This document shows, one piece after another, positions 12,228-21,560 of a stretch of 64,000 nucleotides of DNA. The number at the start of each line of letters is the position of its first letter. Position 1 is the stretch's first letter. The notes below the pieces were generated by a model, which had not been told where the DNA came from, made no database searches, and worked only from the letters and a program-made list of their open reading frames with translations. The translations under genes and the position numbers were made by a program. The DNA is from Kluyveromyces lactis (Eukaryota > Ascomycota > Saccharomycetes > Saccharomycetales > Saccharomycetaceae), in assembly GCF_000002515.2 (NCBI RefSeq), contig NC_006038.1:496001-560000 (forward strand), given 5' to 3'.

Positions 12228-13018
12228 CGTTTATATTTTGCCTTCAGCTGCGTGGTACCTTCTTAACCAGTACTCAAAAGATGAAATAATGAAAAGCTCA
12301 GTCAATAACAAATGCGTAAAAAAAAAAAGAGAGTTTCAACTAGTGTCACACACTCCTTTTTATCGAAATTAAGTTATTCTACGAACGTATCCGAATATTT
12401 TGATGATAAAGGAACAGAGATCAGTTTGGATCAAGGTTGTTATCAACGGCCTCAGTGGTGATTTAAATTTGTATTGATTTTAAAATATGTAATTCTGGTT
12501 TCAGAGAAAAAAAGGAAAGCACCAGCCAAATCCGAAATCAGGGTAGTGGACATAGACAAAAAAGCGAAGAGAGTTTAAGTAAACACACGTGACTAGATAT
12601 TGAAACCCAACTGGCTCATCGAAGGTACGAGTAGAGGTTTCACTCAATGCTCTATAGCTGTTTTGACCAATGAAGTTTCAATCTGCCCAAAATAAATCAT
12701 TTGGGTTTGACAATAAATGAAGACAGTTTGATAAGAAAGCTAGTCGAGTTAAATAGACGCTTCTAGGTCCTTTCTGTTTGCTGTTGGAGCAAAAAACGCA
12801 TCAGCTGTTAGATCTTACCTGAATACTAATGCCGTTCATTATGAAAAGTTTCGTGCCATGTAAGCAAAAACTGGAGGAAGTTGTTTTCAGTGAGAAAAAA
12901 CATATAAATACCTAATGCACAAAATCAAGAGAAGCTTTACACATGGTACTAAACGAAGGATTTGTGAAAGACAAGTGTTAGTTCAATACGTCAGATATCG
13001 ACACTCACTCAAAACACA
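12228..13018. promoter_or_regulatory. Divergent promoter region ORM / ACB1
   Basis: 791 bases between two divergent genes. A Cbf1-type site CACGTGA lies at 12586-12592, and a TATA-like TATAAATA near 12,903 sits about 115 bases before the ACB1 start. An A-rich tract occurs near 12,318. No additional gene seen. Confidence 0.55.
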
Positions 13019-13359
13019 ATGGTTTCTCAATTATTCGAAGAAAAGGTATGTGGAATCGTTGTTGCAATGGCTTTTGATTTCCCTTAATAATCATACTAAC
13101 CGCATCTTACATTTATCTGCAGGCTAAAGCTGTCAATGAATTGCCATCAACTCCAAATAACGATGAATTGTTGAAATTGTATGCTCTATACAAGCAAGCA
13201 ACCGTCGGTGACAACACCAAGGAAAAACCAGGCATGTTCAACTTGAAGGACCGTTACAAGTGGGACGCCTGGGAATTGTTGAAGGGCACTTCCCAAGAAG
13301 ATGCCGAACAACAGTACATCGAATTGGTTGACCAATTGATCAAGAAATACGCCCCATAG
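13019..13359 (+). CDS. ACB1: ACB1, acyl-CoA-binding protein (two exons)
   Basis: Small cytosolic protein that carries long-chain acyl-CoA esters. Exon 1 is 13019-13045 (MVSQLFEEK) and exon 2 is 13123-13359, giving 87 residues, exactly the family length. The fold signature LYALYKQATVGD, the KDRYKW segment and the C-terminal QLIKKYAP are all present. Splicing is supported by the donor GTATGT, branch site TACTAAC and acceptor CTGCAG, and by the fact that the joined product matches yeast Acb1 without gap. To my knowledge the S. cerevisiae gene (YGR037C) has no intron. It is upstream of KAP95 on the same strand. Confidence 0.97.
13046..13122 (+). other. ACB1 intron
   Basis: 77-nt spliceosomal intron: donor GTATGT at 13046, branch site TACTAAC at 13094-13100, acceptor CTGCAG ending at 13122. 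It falls after codon 9 in phase 0. Confidence 0.95.
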
Positions 13360-14166
13360 AGCTGGATGGTCTCGCAAGTTATTGCATCATCTAACTAACT
13401 ATCTATATCTACATATATATTATCCTTGATCCATATAGCTAATGATAATACCCTTATTACTCGGTTTGAAACACGAATTACAAGTCACGTGAACAAGCTA
13501 ACGCCAACTATTTACCCGGCTATTTGCAGTTGAGTGGCAAAAAATTCTTTCTTCCCTAGCAGTATATAAGTTACCCTCCGTTAAACAGGAGCACGATCCC
13601 TATTTTTCTCTTCATTTATGGGGTTCATACATTGTTTTCTAGGCAATATATCCGGGTAACAGACTCTTTTACTTTCCATCTGATTCCACTCCAAATCGTA
13701 GCACAAACGCGCTTTACAAGATGCTACACAGCTTTTTCTTATTTTTTGCTTATTCCCAAGCTTCAAAGAATTTCTTTCCTTCACATCTATTTATCAAACA
13801 AAAACAACTAGAAAACATTTCGTAAACAAAAGAACTTAGGATCCAAGAAACAGGGAAACATTTCACTTTGTATCCTTGCGTTTAGGTGTCTTGTGCAAGG
13901 GAGAACGGTTCGTGAGACACTTGATCGAGAGTTCATACTCAGAAACTCGTTAGTAGGCGCCGAATAATTACAGAATAAAGGAAGATCTAACGTCGCTATT
14001 CGATATACTGATACTTTTATAAAGTGAACCAAGTGTGAAAATTTATTATTTGCCGTTTGCTGTTGCAGTTCCTTGTTTTATTTCTATAATTTTGGAGACT
14101 GACTATTGAAACGACCCGCTAGGATTTGGAAACACTAGTAAGTTATAATACCCTTTACAAATCGTT
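13360..14166. promoter_or_regulatory. ACB1 3' region and KAP95 promoter
   Basis: 807 bases between two genes on the forward strand. A Cbf1-type palindrome TCACGTGA (13485-13492) is followed 20 bases later by a Reb1-type core TTACCCG (13512-13518), the same pairing seen in two other promoters of this window. No other gene is supported. Confidence 0.6.
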
Positions 14167-16752
14167 ATGTCAGCTTCCGAGGTTGCCCAGTTTTTGGAAA
14201 ACATTATCATTACTCCGGACCCAACGGTCCGTCTTCAAGCGGAGACGACGTTGAAGAAATTATCTAACGATAATTTCTTGCAATTCGCTGGACTTTTGTC
14301 TCAGATCTTGGCCGATGTGTCCGTTCGTCTTGAAGCTAGAATTCTAGCAGGTTTGACGTTGAAGAACGAATTGATTTCGAAGAACCCAACAAAGGCCCAG
14401 CAGTTTGCTCAACGTTGGTCTACGCAAGTCGATGCAGAGTCTAGACATCATATTAAGCAGTTTGCGTTACAAGCGTTGGTTGATCCAGAGACTCGTGTTG
14501 CCAACGCTTCAGCTCAGTTGATCGCTGCCATTGCAGAGATCGAATTGCCATTGAATCAATGGCCAGAGTTGATGAAGATTATGGTAGATAATACCGCTCA
14601 AGAACAACCAGAAAATGTTAAGAGAGCTTCCTTGTTGACATTGGGTTATATCTGTGAAAGTGCAGACCAAAGTGATGAAACTTTAATCAATCAATCGAAC
14701 AACATTTTGATCGCTATCGTTCAAGGTGCACAGTCGAACGAAACTTCTAAGATTGTCAGACTTACCGCGCTTAATGCATTGGCTGACTCGCTTGCATTCA
14801 TTAAGAATAATATGGAACGTGAGGGTGAAAGAAATTACTTGATGCAAGTCGTATGTGAAGCTACCCAGGCTTCGGATGAAGATATTCAAGCGGCCGCATT
14901 TGGTTGTCTTTGTAAAATCATGTCACTATACTATTTCTACATGAAACCTTACATGGAACAAGCTCTATTCGCTTTGACCGTGGCTACTATACAATCATCC
15001 AATGAAAAGGTGGCAGCAATGGCCGTTGAATTTTGGTCTACCATCTGTGAAGAAGAAATTGATATTGCTTTTGAACTGTCACAGTACTCCAACCCAGGCT
15101 TGGAATCTTACAATTTTGCTCTAGTATCCATCCAAGAAGTGGTGCCAACTCTATTACAGCTTTTAACAAAGCAAAATGAAGATCCGGATGATGATGATTG
15201 GAACGTGGCAATGTCTGCTGGTGCTTGTTTGCAACTATTCGCTCAAAACTGTGGTAACTACGTAGTAGAACCTGTCTTGCACTTCGTTGAACAGAACATC
15301 ACCAGTGACAATTGGAGACAACGCGAAGCGGCTGTGATGGCTTTTGGTTCTATATTGGACGGTCCTGACAAAACTCAATTGACTAGTTTAGTCCATCAAG
15401 CGTTACCACCTATCCTCAACCTAATAACGGATCCAGTTTTGCAAGTGAAGGAAACAGTAGCATGGTGCATCGGCAGAATTGCAGACTCAGTCGTTGCTGC
15501 TATAGATCCTCAAGACCATCTTTCTGATGTTGTAAACGCTTGTTTGATCGGGTTAAAAGACCATCCAAAAGTGGCTACCAATTGTTCTTGGACGATTATC
15601 AACCTTGTCGAACAATTAGCTGATACCCCTTCTTCTCCGATATACAATTATTATCCAGTTCTTGTTAGCGCATTGCTTGAAGCTTCAAACAGGTCAGACA
15701 ATGAATATAATGCTAGAGCATCTGTATTTTCTGCTTTGACTACTTTAGTAGAGTTCGCTAATGACCAAGTCGGGGAAACTACTACCTCAATTTCCACTTT
15801 TGTTTTGGATAAACTTGGACAAACAATGCAAGTGGATGAAGCTCAATTAACAGCTGAAGATAGACAAAACTTACATGAATTACAATCGAACATTTTATCT
15901 GTTTTGGCTGCAGTGATTAGAAAGAACCCACAATCTGTTAATCCAGTAGCAGATATGTTGATGGATCTATTTATGAAACTTTTGAGCAAGAATGATACAA
16001 CATACGTGGAAGATGATGTCTTTTACGCTATTTCTGCTCTAGCATCTGCGTTGGGTAAAAACTTTGAAAAGTATTTGGAAAGTTTCTCCCCATATTTGGT
16101 TAATGCGTTAAATCAAGTACAGTCCCAAGTTTCTATCACTGCCGTCAATCTAATTGCTGATATCTCTAACTCTTTAGAGGATGACTTCAAGAAATTCGCT
16201 CCATCGTTCATGAGTGTTCTTGGGCAAATGCTTTCTTCTCCAGATGCGAAGAAGGAATTACAACCTGCAGTCCTTTCTGTTTTTGGTGATATTGCCACCA
16301 ACATTGGATCAGATTTTATACAGTATTTGTCCCAAGTTATGTCCGTGTGCGTCATGGCTCAAAACTATAAACCGAATTATAGCTCTTCTGATGCCCTCGA
16401 TTATCAATATAAATTATACGAATCAATATTGGACGCATACGTAGGAATAATAACAGGGCTACACGACCAACCAGATGCATTGTTTCCTTACACAGGTTCA
16501 ATTTTCCAATTTATCAACTTATTGGCTGATAATCCAAGTGTTGCATTAGAAGATTCAATTGCAAGAACAGCAGTCGGTATAGTGGGTGATATTGCTGCCA
16601 TGTACCCAGACGGAAGGCTCCAACAATTCTATACACAACCATGGATGATTAAGTTTGTAAAGGACGTGAAAACCAATCAATCCTTTTCTCAAAACACTAG
16701 AGATACAGCAAGGTGGGCAAGAGAACAACAAAAGTTGCAATCTAACTTGTGA
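14167..16752 (+). CDS. KAP95: KAP95, importin beta (karyopherin beta-1)
   Basis: Nuclear import receptor that carries cargo bound through the Kap60 adaptor across the nuclear pore and releases it on binding Ran-GTP. The 861 residues equal the S. cerevisiae length. The whole protein is helical HEAT-repeat sequence beginning with an importin-beta N-terminal domain (about residues 20-100), with an acidic loop EDPDDDDWN near residue 340 that is typical of importin beta. Its partner NUP2 is also in this window at 50-52 kb. The start is the first ATG of the frame. Confidence 0.98.
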   Translation: MSASEVAQFLENIIITPDPTVRLQAETTLKKLSNDNFLQFAGLLSQILADVSVRLEARILAGLTLKNELISKNPTKAQQFAQRWSTQVDAESRHHIKQFALQALVDPETRVANASAQLIAAIAEIELPLNQWPELMKIMVDNTAQEQPENVKRASLLTLGYICESADQSDETLINQSNNILIAIVQGAQSNETSKIVRLTALNALADSLAFIKNNMEREGERNYLMQVVCEATQASDEDIQAAAFGCLCKIMSLYYFYMKPYMEQALFALTVATIQSSNEKVAAMAVEFWSTICEEEIDIAFELSQYSNPGLESYNFALVSIQEVVPTLLQLLTKQNEDPDDDDWNVAMSAGACLQLFAQNCGNYVVEPVLHFVEQNITSDNWRQREAAVMAFGSILDGPDKTQLTSLVHQALPPILNLITDPVLQVKETVAWCIGRIADSVVAAIDPQDHLSDVVNACLIGLKDHPKVATNCSWTIINLVEQLADTPSSPIYNYYPVLVSALLEASNRSDNEYNARASVFSALTTLVEFANDQVGETTTSISTFVLDKLGQTMQVDEAQLTAEDRQNLHELQSNILSVLAAVIRKNPQSVNPVADMLMDLFMKLLSKNDTTYVEDDVFYAISALASALGKNFEKYLESFSPYLVNALNQVQSQVSITAVNLIADISNSLEDDFKKFAPSFMSVLGQMLSSPDAKKELQPAVLSVFGDIATNIGSDFIQYLSQVMSVCVMAQNYKPNYSSSDALDYQYKLYESILDAYVGIITGLHDQPDALFPYTGSIFQFINLLADNPSVALEDSIARTAVGIVGDIAAMYPDGRLQQFYTQPWMIKFVKDVKTNQSFSQNTRDTARWAREQQKLQSNL

Positions 16753-17578
16753 TTCTTTTCATTCGCTCTTGTTTGCCTGCCTACTATTAATAACAATACA
16801 CTGACTTCCACAGACAACTCACTTGCATAATTCACTGCCTTTGACAGTTTATTCACTCCAACCACTGTTCATTGGATCTATGGACGCCAGTTCCCTCATC
16901 CTTTTTAATATAAAGAAGTCGACCAGTTCAAATTTCCTTTGATCCACTACTATCATTCTCATTACTCCTACTACTCTTATTCCCTACTCTTCTACTACTT
17001 ACTACTCTCTTTTATTCTCACTATTGCACTACTTATTATTCTACCCTTGTATTTTATTTAATAACTCATTATTCTGTTTTATTCTCTTCTCTACCTACCT
17101 CTTTTATGATACAACTTCTTTCTCGATTTAAAGCAACCTGGAGTTTCCGTTCTAATGTCACAATGGTCACTACTCTTTGCTGTCACACTCATCCACTCTT
17201 AGCATCCCATTTCTAATCATTTTTACATCACTCTAACGATCCTTTATGCCCACCTTCCGTTAACTTCTTCACTTCACATCTTATAGCAAAATACTACATC
17301 ACTACCTTATATAGACTACTCTTCATGCAGTGATTCATTTGCATTAAATTATAGACCTTAAACAATTTATCAATAAGTTCTTTTTACAACAGTTCATGTA
17401 CCCATATTTTTTCAATCCTTCTCAGCCTTTTTGTCAATTGTTTACTTGCTGGGAGGTTTACATCTCGAATGAAACAAAAAAGCTTTAAATTCTACATAAC
17501 AACGCTAAACGACGGATCAAAGACGCAAGAGAAGGAGTTAGGAAACATCGACGATTACGGTCATAACTAGCGGCAATC
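16753..17578. other. KAP95-CAX4 intergenic region with a G-poor tract
   Basis: 826 bases between two forward-strand genes. The stretch 16942-17107 has only about three G in 166 bases on the forward strand and is built of CTACT/TTCTC-like words. No RNA gene or protein gene is recognised. The CAX4 promoter should lie in the right half. Confidence 0.55.
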
Positions 17579-18274
17579 ATGTCGAATTTGACCGCTATTC
17601 ATTCAAAGATCCCGTTTGATGATACTTATATTTTATATGACCCGAATGATCTATTTTCGTTCATCTGTTGTTATCTTTCACTTCTGCCTGTTGGCATATT
17701 AGTGTTTTACTTCTCCTGGTTCATTATTACTCGTGAGATCGAAGCTGTTATATTAGCGGGAGGGCATGTAGTGAATGACATTGCCAATAACATCATCAAA
17801 AACATCATCAAGGAAACGAGGCCAATTGATTTTGGTTCTTTTCAAAAGGATTCTGTGAGATCAGGTTATGGTATGCCAAGTGCTCATTCCCAGTTTATGG
17901 GATTCTTCACCATGTATATAGGCCTCCGTATCTGGTGCCAATGGGGTGGCTTGAATAAATCACATAAAATTCTAGCAAGTTTTGGTTTGTTACTTGCCTC
18001 TAGCGGTGTAGTAGTATCACGCGTCTATTTAGGCTATCACACTCTGAAACAAGTTTTAGTGGGTGTTTCAATTGGCGCTTTATTAGGAACATGCCACTTC
18101 TTAGCCTCTACCATAGTCAGATACATTGGGCTAGTAGACTGGTTCTTATCTTGGAGGATTGTACAATGGTTTTTGATCAAGGATTCATGCTTCCAGGCTC
18201 CTTTTAGTTTGAAAGATGAGTACAACGCCTATTTACAGAGAAGACAACTAAGCATCAAAGCGAAAAGCGATTGA
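17579..18274 (+). CDS. CAX4: CAX4, dolichyl pyrophosphate phosphatase
   Basis: ER membrane enzyme of the PAP2 superfamily that cuts dolichyl pyrophosphate to dolichyl phosphate on the lumenal side, recycling the carrier used in N-glycosylation. The 231 residues (239 in S. cerevisiae) carry the three phosphatase motifs: KNIIKETRP at 74-82, PSAHS at 100-104 with its catalytic His, and SRVYLGYHTLKQ at 147-158. About four hydrophobic segments surround them. It is convergent with the YLR345W-like gene, with 146 bases between the stops. Confidence 0.95.
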   Translation: MSNLTAIHSKIPFDDTYILYDPNDLFSFICCYLSLLPVGILVFYFSWFIITREIEAVILAGGHVVNDIANNIIKNIIKETRPIDFGSFQKDSVRSGYGMPSAHSQFMGFFTMYIGLRIWCQWGGLNKSHKILASFGLLLASSGVVVSRVYLGYHTLKQVLVGVSIGALLGTCHFLASTIVRYIGLVDWFLSWRIVQWFLIKDSCFQAPFSLKDEYNAYLQRRQLSIKAKSD

Positions 18275-18420
18275 CAAATTGGAAGGAAACCACAGATAGA
18301 ATGTTAACAATTAACACCAGTTTATTTGCTTTACTAGGAGTCACAAGTATTCCGCTATGATCTTGCATTATTTTAATATAATTGATATACCTATTTATAT
18401 GAACATAATATAAACCTTAA

Positions 18421-20064
18421 TTAATCCATCACAATTGGAATCCTGTTCACTTTATTTTCGAATGGTCCGAATGAGATTTCAATCAATTCATCACGGGTGA
18501 ACGTTAGTCTTGGTATCTCAGAACAGGAAAAAGCCATCAAATAACCGTATAACACCCTTAAAGTAGATTCATGACCAATGATAAGAATATCACCGCACAT
18601 TCTTTCCATCTCAAGTAGAAGTGGCTCCATTCTCACAGCAAGATCATGATATGATTCAGCTCTTGAAAATCTGAAATGGTATGGATCCCTTAAGTATTCT
18701 TCATATTCGCTTGGGAACTTTTCTCTGATTTCTTCATCAGTCATGTCAGCAACAACACCTGGATGTAGTTGTTGCAATTGATTTCTCTGCCTTACAGTAA
18801 TGCCCAGATCAGCAAAGTATTTTGCCGTATCGTACGTTCTCTTCCTTGGTGCCGTCCACACCACGAAGGAGTCGTCATCAACACCATCCCCACTAGCAGG
18901 TTGCCTATACATAGCGTTACCAGTTGATTCAGTCCGTTTCAATGATGCACTCGTAGCAATCAACGGTGATTTTGATCTTTCATTTAGGGAGACCAGAGAC
19001 GGTGTCCTTGGAACGTCTGCTCCGTCATCATTAGCGTTAAGTCTTCTTCTGTTGACCAAGTCCAATACAAGGTCTGTCAATATTCTGGAATATTCCAAGC
19101 CTTCTCCGTTTAACTCTTCATCGTCGATGTACTTATCTTTAACACTTGTTCCACAACGAGCGAAATAGACACAGCCTCTCTTATCACGAAGGTTCATTAA
19201 GAAGAAGACAATCTTGTTAATCAAATAGCCATAGTTATTATTGTTCACGGTCAACTTCTCACCGAAGTTGATATACTTAACGTAGCTCAACTTTTCTTCT
19301 GGGCTCATTTCTTGATACAAATATTTATTGGCTTGGAGTCTTTCCATATAATCTTCTTCAGCCCTCTTAAGGACCCACCCTTTATAGTCTTCGGATTTTA
19401 TAGCCAAATCGACGTTCCTCTTTTGTAAGACTGGGTCTGTCACCACTGATTCGATAAATAGAACTTTGATGTGTAACTTACCAAAAGCTTGTTCTATAGA
19501 TGACCTATCATCTTTCAAAATATTCAGAGCATCATAAACAGCCAACTGGCCCTTCTTCTCGTCGAAAAATTCAGTCATATCTTGAATCATCTTACTTAAT
19601 ATCTCTTTCCTGTACTGAATTCCTTCCTTGGAGGTCGGTTTTGCGGAGAAGTAATCATCGGGTACCTCCCCCTTTTCAGCTCTAATCTTCTCTCTTCTAT
19701 ACTCCGAGACATGGAAAGACCTTGTACGAACCCCTAACCATCTAGTATATCTAGTAATAGCAACCGACAACAACGTTTTGGAGGTAGCTGGGAGGCCTAC
19801 TAACACAATAAGTATCTTACCGGCATGGAACAAACGTCCTGATTCTGTCGAATATAATTGGCCCGGGGAAATATAATCCTTAGCAACATCAGTATGAACC
19901 CCATCGATGAGTTTATTAATAACCTTAGGCCTTTTTTCTGTAGAGCCACTAGACCATCTTTTCCTGGTCCTTGCCATGTGGTTTCCAGGAACCGGCTTTG
20001 TGATTACTACCTCGGACCCTAATCCATTTATCAATTCATCGTCATCAGATACAATCGCTGACAT
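18421..20064 (-). CDS. YLR345W-like 6-phosphofructo-2-kinase / fructose-2,6-bisphosphatase homologue, probable pseudoenzyme
   Basis: 547 residues with an N-terminal 6-phosphofructo-2-kinase domain (about 80-290) and a C-terminal histidine-phosphatase domain (about 298-545). The position next to RPL26 and the sequence type match S. cerevisiae YLR345W, which is PFK2-like but of unproven activity. Two active-site motifs are altered. The P-loop reads GLPATSKT (90-97) where active enzymes have GLPARGKT, losing the last glycine. The phosphatase motif reads RCGTS (303-307) where active enzymes have RHGES, replacing the phospho-accepting histidine with cysteine; a later GHE histidine remains. A regulatory or structural role is therefore more likely than catalysis, but this is inference. 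The start is the first ATG. Confidence 0.85.
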   Translation of the reverse strand: MSAIVSDDDELINGLGSEVVITKPVPGNHMARTRKRWSSGSTEKRPKVINKLIDGVHTDVAKDYISPGQLYSTESGRLFHAGKILIVLVGLPATSKTLLSVAITRYTRWLGVRTRSFHVSEYRREKIRAEKGEVPDDYFSAKPTSKEGIQYRKEILSKMIQDMTEFFDEKKGQLAVYDALNILKDDRSSIEQAFGKLHIKVLFIESVVTDPVLQKRNVDLAIKSEDYKGWVLKRAEEDYMERLQANKYLYQEMSPEEKLSYVKYINFGEKLTVNNNNYGYLINKIVFFLMNLRDKRGCVYFARCGTSVKDKYIDDEELNGEGLEYSRILTDLVLDLVNRRRLNANDDGADVPRTPSLVSLNERSKSPLIATSASLKRTESTGNAMYRQPASGDGVDDDSFVVWTAPRKRTYDTAKYFADLGITVRQRNQLQQLHPGVVADMTDEEIREKFPSEYEEYLRDPYHFRFSRAESYHDLAVRMEPLLLEMERMCGDILIIGHESTLRVLYGYLMAFSCSEIPRLTFTRDELIEISFGPFENKVNRIPIVMD

Positions 20065-20561
20065 TGTTTATTAATGCAATCTTTACTTTGAGAAACAGTT
20101 TCAAACTTGGTACAAAAATGACTTTGCAATATACCAGCAGTTGCCCTTATAGATCAATGTAATCACCAGCTACCAGCTTTATTCACTACGTCTGGTGTCC
20201 GGTTTCTCCAGGTTCTTTACCTGATATGTTTACTCAAAACTAATAGCTATACTGACTGACTCCGCTGAAATTTTCGATTTCCTAAAAATCATGTTTCTAT
20301 GGACTTATCAAAGGGTAGACTTAGTGAAAGAATGGGAAAAAGCGGAGGAAGAAGAAGAAGAAGAAGAAGAAGAAGAAGAAGAAGAAGAAGAAGAAGAGCG
20401 AGTGGGTTTAATCAATGAATGATTGTCCAATTGGTCGATATATACGGAAAATACCCGTTTTGTGTATTTAATTTCAAAAATGTGAGGATTACACTTATAT
20501 AAGACTAGTGAACATGATTATAGAAGATAATATTTGATATATGAAAATCTTAACAACCAGT
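20065..20561. promoter_or_regulatory. Promoter of the YLR345W-like gene and RPL26 3' region
   Basis: 497 bases between two reverse-strand genes. The main visible element is a (GAA)16 repeat at 20348-20395, about 285-330 bases upstream of the YLR345W-like start. No further gene seen. Confidence 0.5.
20348..20395. repeat. (GAA)16 microsatellite
   Basis: Sixteen perfect GAA units on the forward strand, TTC on the strand transcribed leftward. A purine/pyrimidine tract in a promoter, expected to vary in length. Confidence 0.95.
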
Positions 20562-21560
20562 TTATTCCAATTTACCACCCTTTCTTTGGATCAAGGCCTT
20601 TCTGTCCTTGTCCAAGTGCAACTTGGTGATGACGACCTTGGATGGGTGGATGTTGGTTGGGACGGAAGCACCGTTAGACTTTTCCTTGGTCAACTTGTCA
20701 ACTTGGACAGCGAACTTCAATCTGTAGACAGAGGAAACCTTACCTTCTTGACCCTTCTTGGAACCACGAACAACCAAGACTTCGTCTTCCTTTCTGATTG
20801 GCAAAGCCTTGATGTTGTATTGTTCTCTCAATTCTTTGGACAAAGGAGCGGACAACAACACACGACGTTCAGAGGATGGGGCAGTGAAGTAAGCCTTTCT
20901 GGCCTTTCTTCTGTCAGAGGAAACGTCTGTGAAGAAAAACGTGAAACGTACTTGTACGACGGAATATCATCATACAATCGTTATAAGAGAAATGTTAGTA
21001 AAAAAATAGAACACTTTTTAAAGGAAATGGGTTAATAGGAAAAAGTGTGCCCTTGAGTGTTATTTTCCAGTTTGAATGTTGAAATCTGTACGACTTGTTG
21101 GTGAGCCCACAGGACGTGTTCTCTAAAGCTCAAACCCCTGGAGTACTATATTCATTTTCCGAATTCCCTCATATAAACATCCCTCCAATACCCATCAATA
21201 GTCACATGGAGTCATCAACATTTCGTTCCGTTTAATTCCGCTGCTTAGGATCTTGCGTATTTATCATTCCTTGTTCTGTACTTCTCGATAATCCTTTCTA
21301 GAGTCAACTTAGACATCACAACAAAATTAAGTGTACCAAAGAAACATCTAAATTTCTAGCGATAAAAATTATATCCCGTTGCCGTGAAATAGTATTATTG
21401 TTCATATACGTTCATAGTTCTTGTTGCTTTACTATAGCTTAATCAAATCCACTTTTAAATCGTCATAAAGAAATATTGTAATAACATCACACTTTGTTTC
21501 CAATTTCCACCCTTTATTTTATCAGACCTTGTGCCACATACCTAGAGATTGCTTAGCCAT
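20562..21560 (-). CDS. RPL26: RPL26, 60S ribosomal protein uL24 (two exons)
   Basis: Cytosolic large-subunit ribosomal protein uL24, bound near the polypeptide tunnel exit. Exon 1 is 21542-21560 (MAKQSL plus the first base of Asp) and exon 2 is 20562-20926; joined they give 127 residues, the exact length of the yeast protein, with the KOW-type core [16 protein letters not shown]. The short first exon and the position of the intron match S. cerevisiae RPL26A/B, which are a WGD pair; here there is one gene. Upstream lies an unusual GC-rich island and then tRNA-Arg. Confidence 0.98.
20927..21541 (-). other. RPL26 intron
   Basis: 615-nt intron: donor GTATGT (reverse strand, 21541-21536), branch site TACTAAC (21000-20994), acceptor CACAG ending at 20927. 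I looked for paired C/D boxes inside and found none that convince. Confidence 0.95.

Noticed and set aside
18800-19168. 122-codon frame antisense to the YLR345W-like gene
   Set aside because: Overlaps a conserved gene and lacks recognisable features.
20927-21541. A snoRNA inside the RPL26 intron
   Set aside because: Near-C-box words occur, but no D box at a fitting distance with a closing stem.
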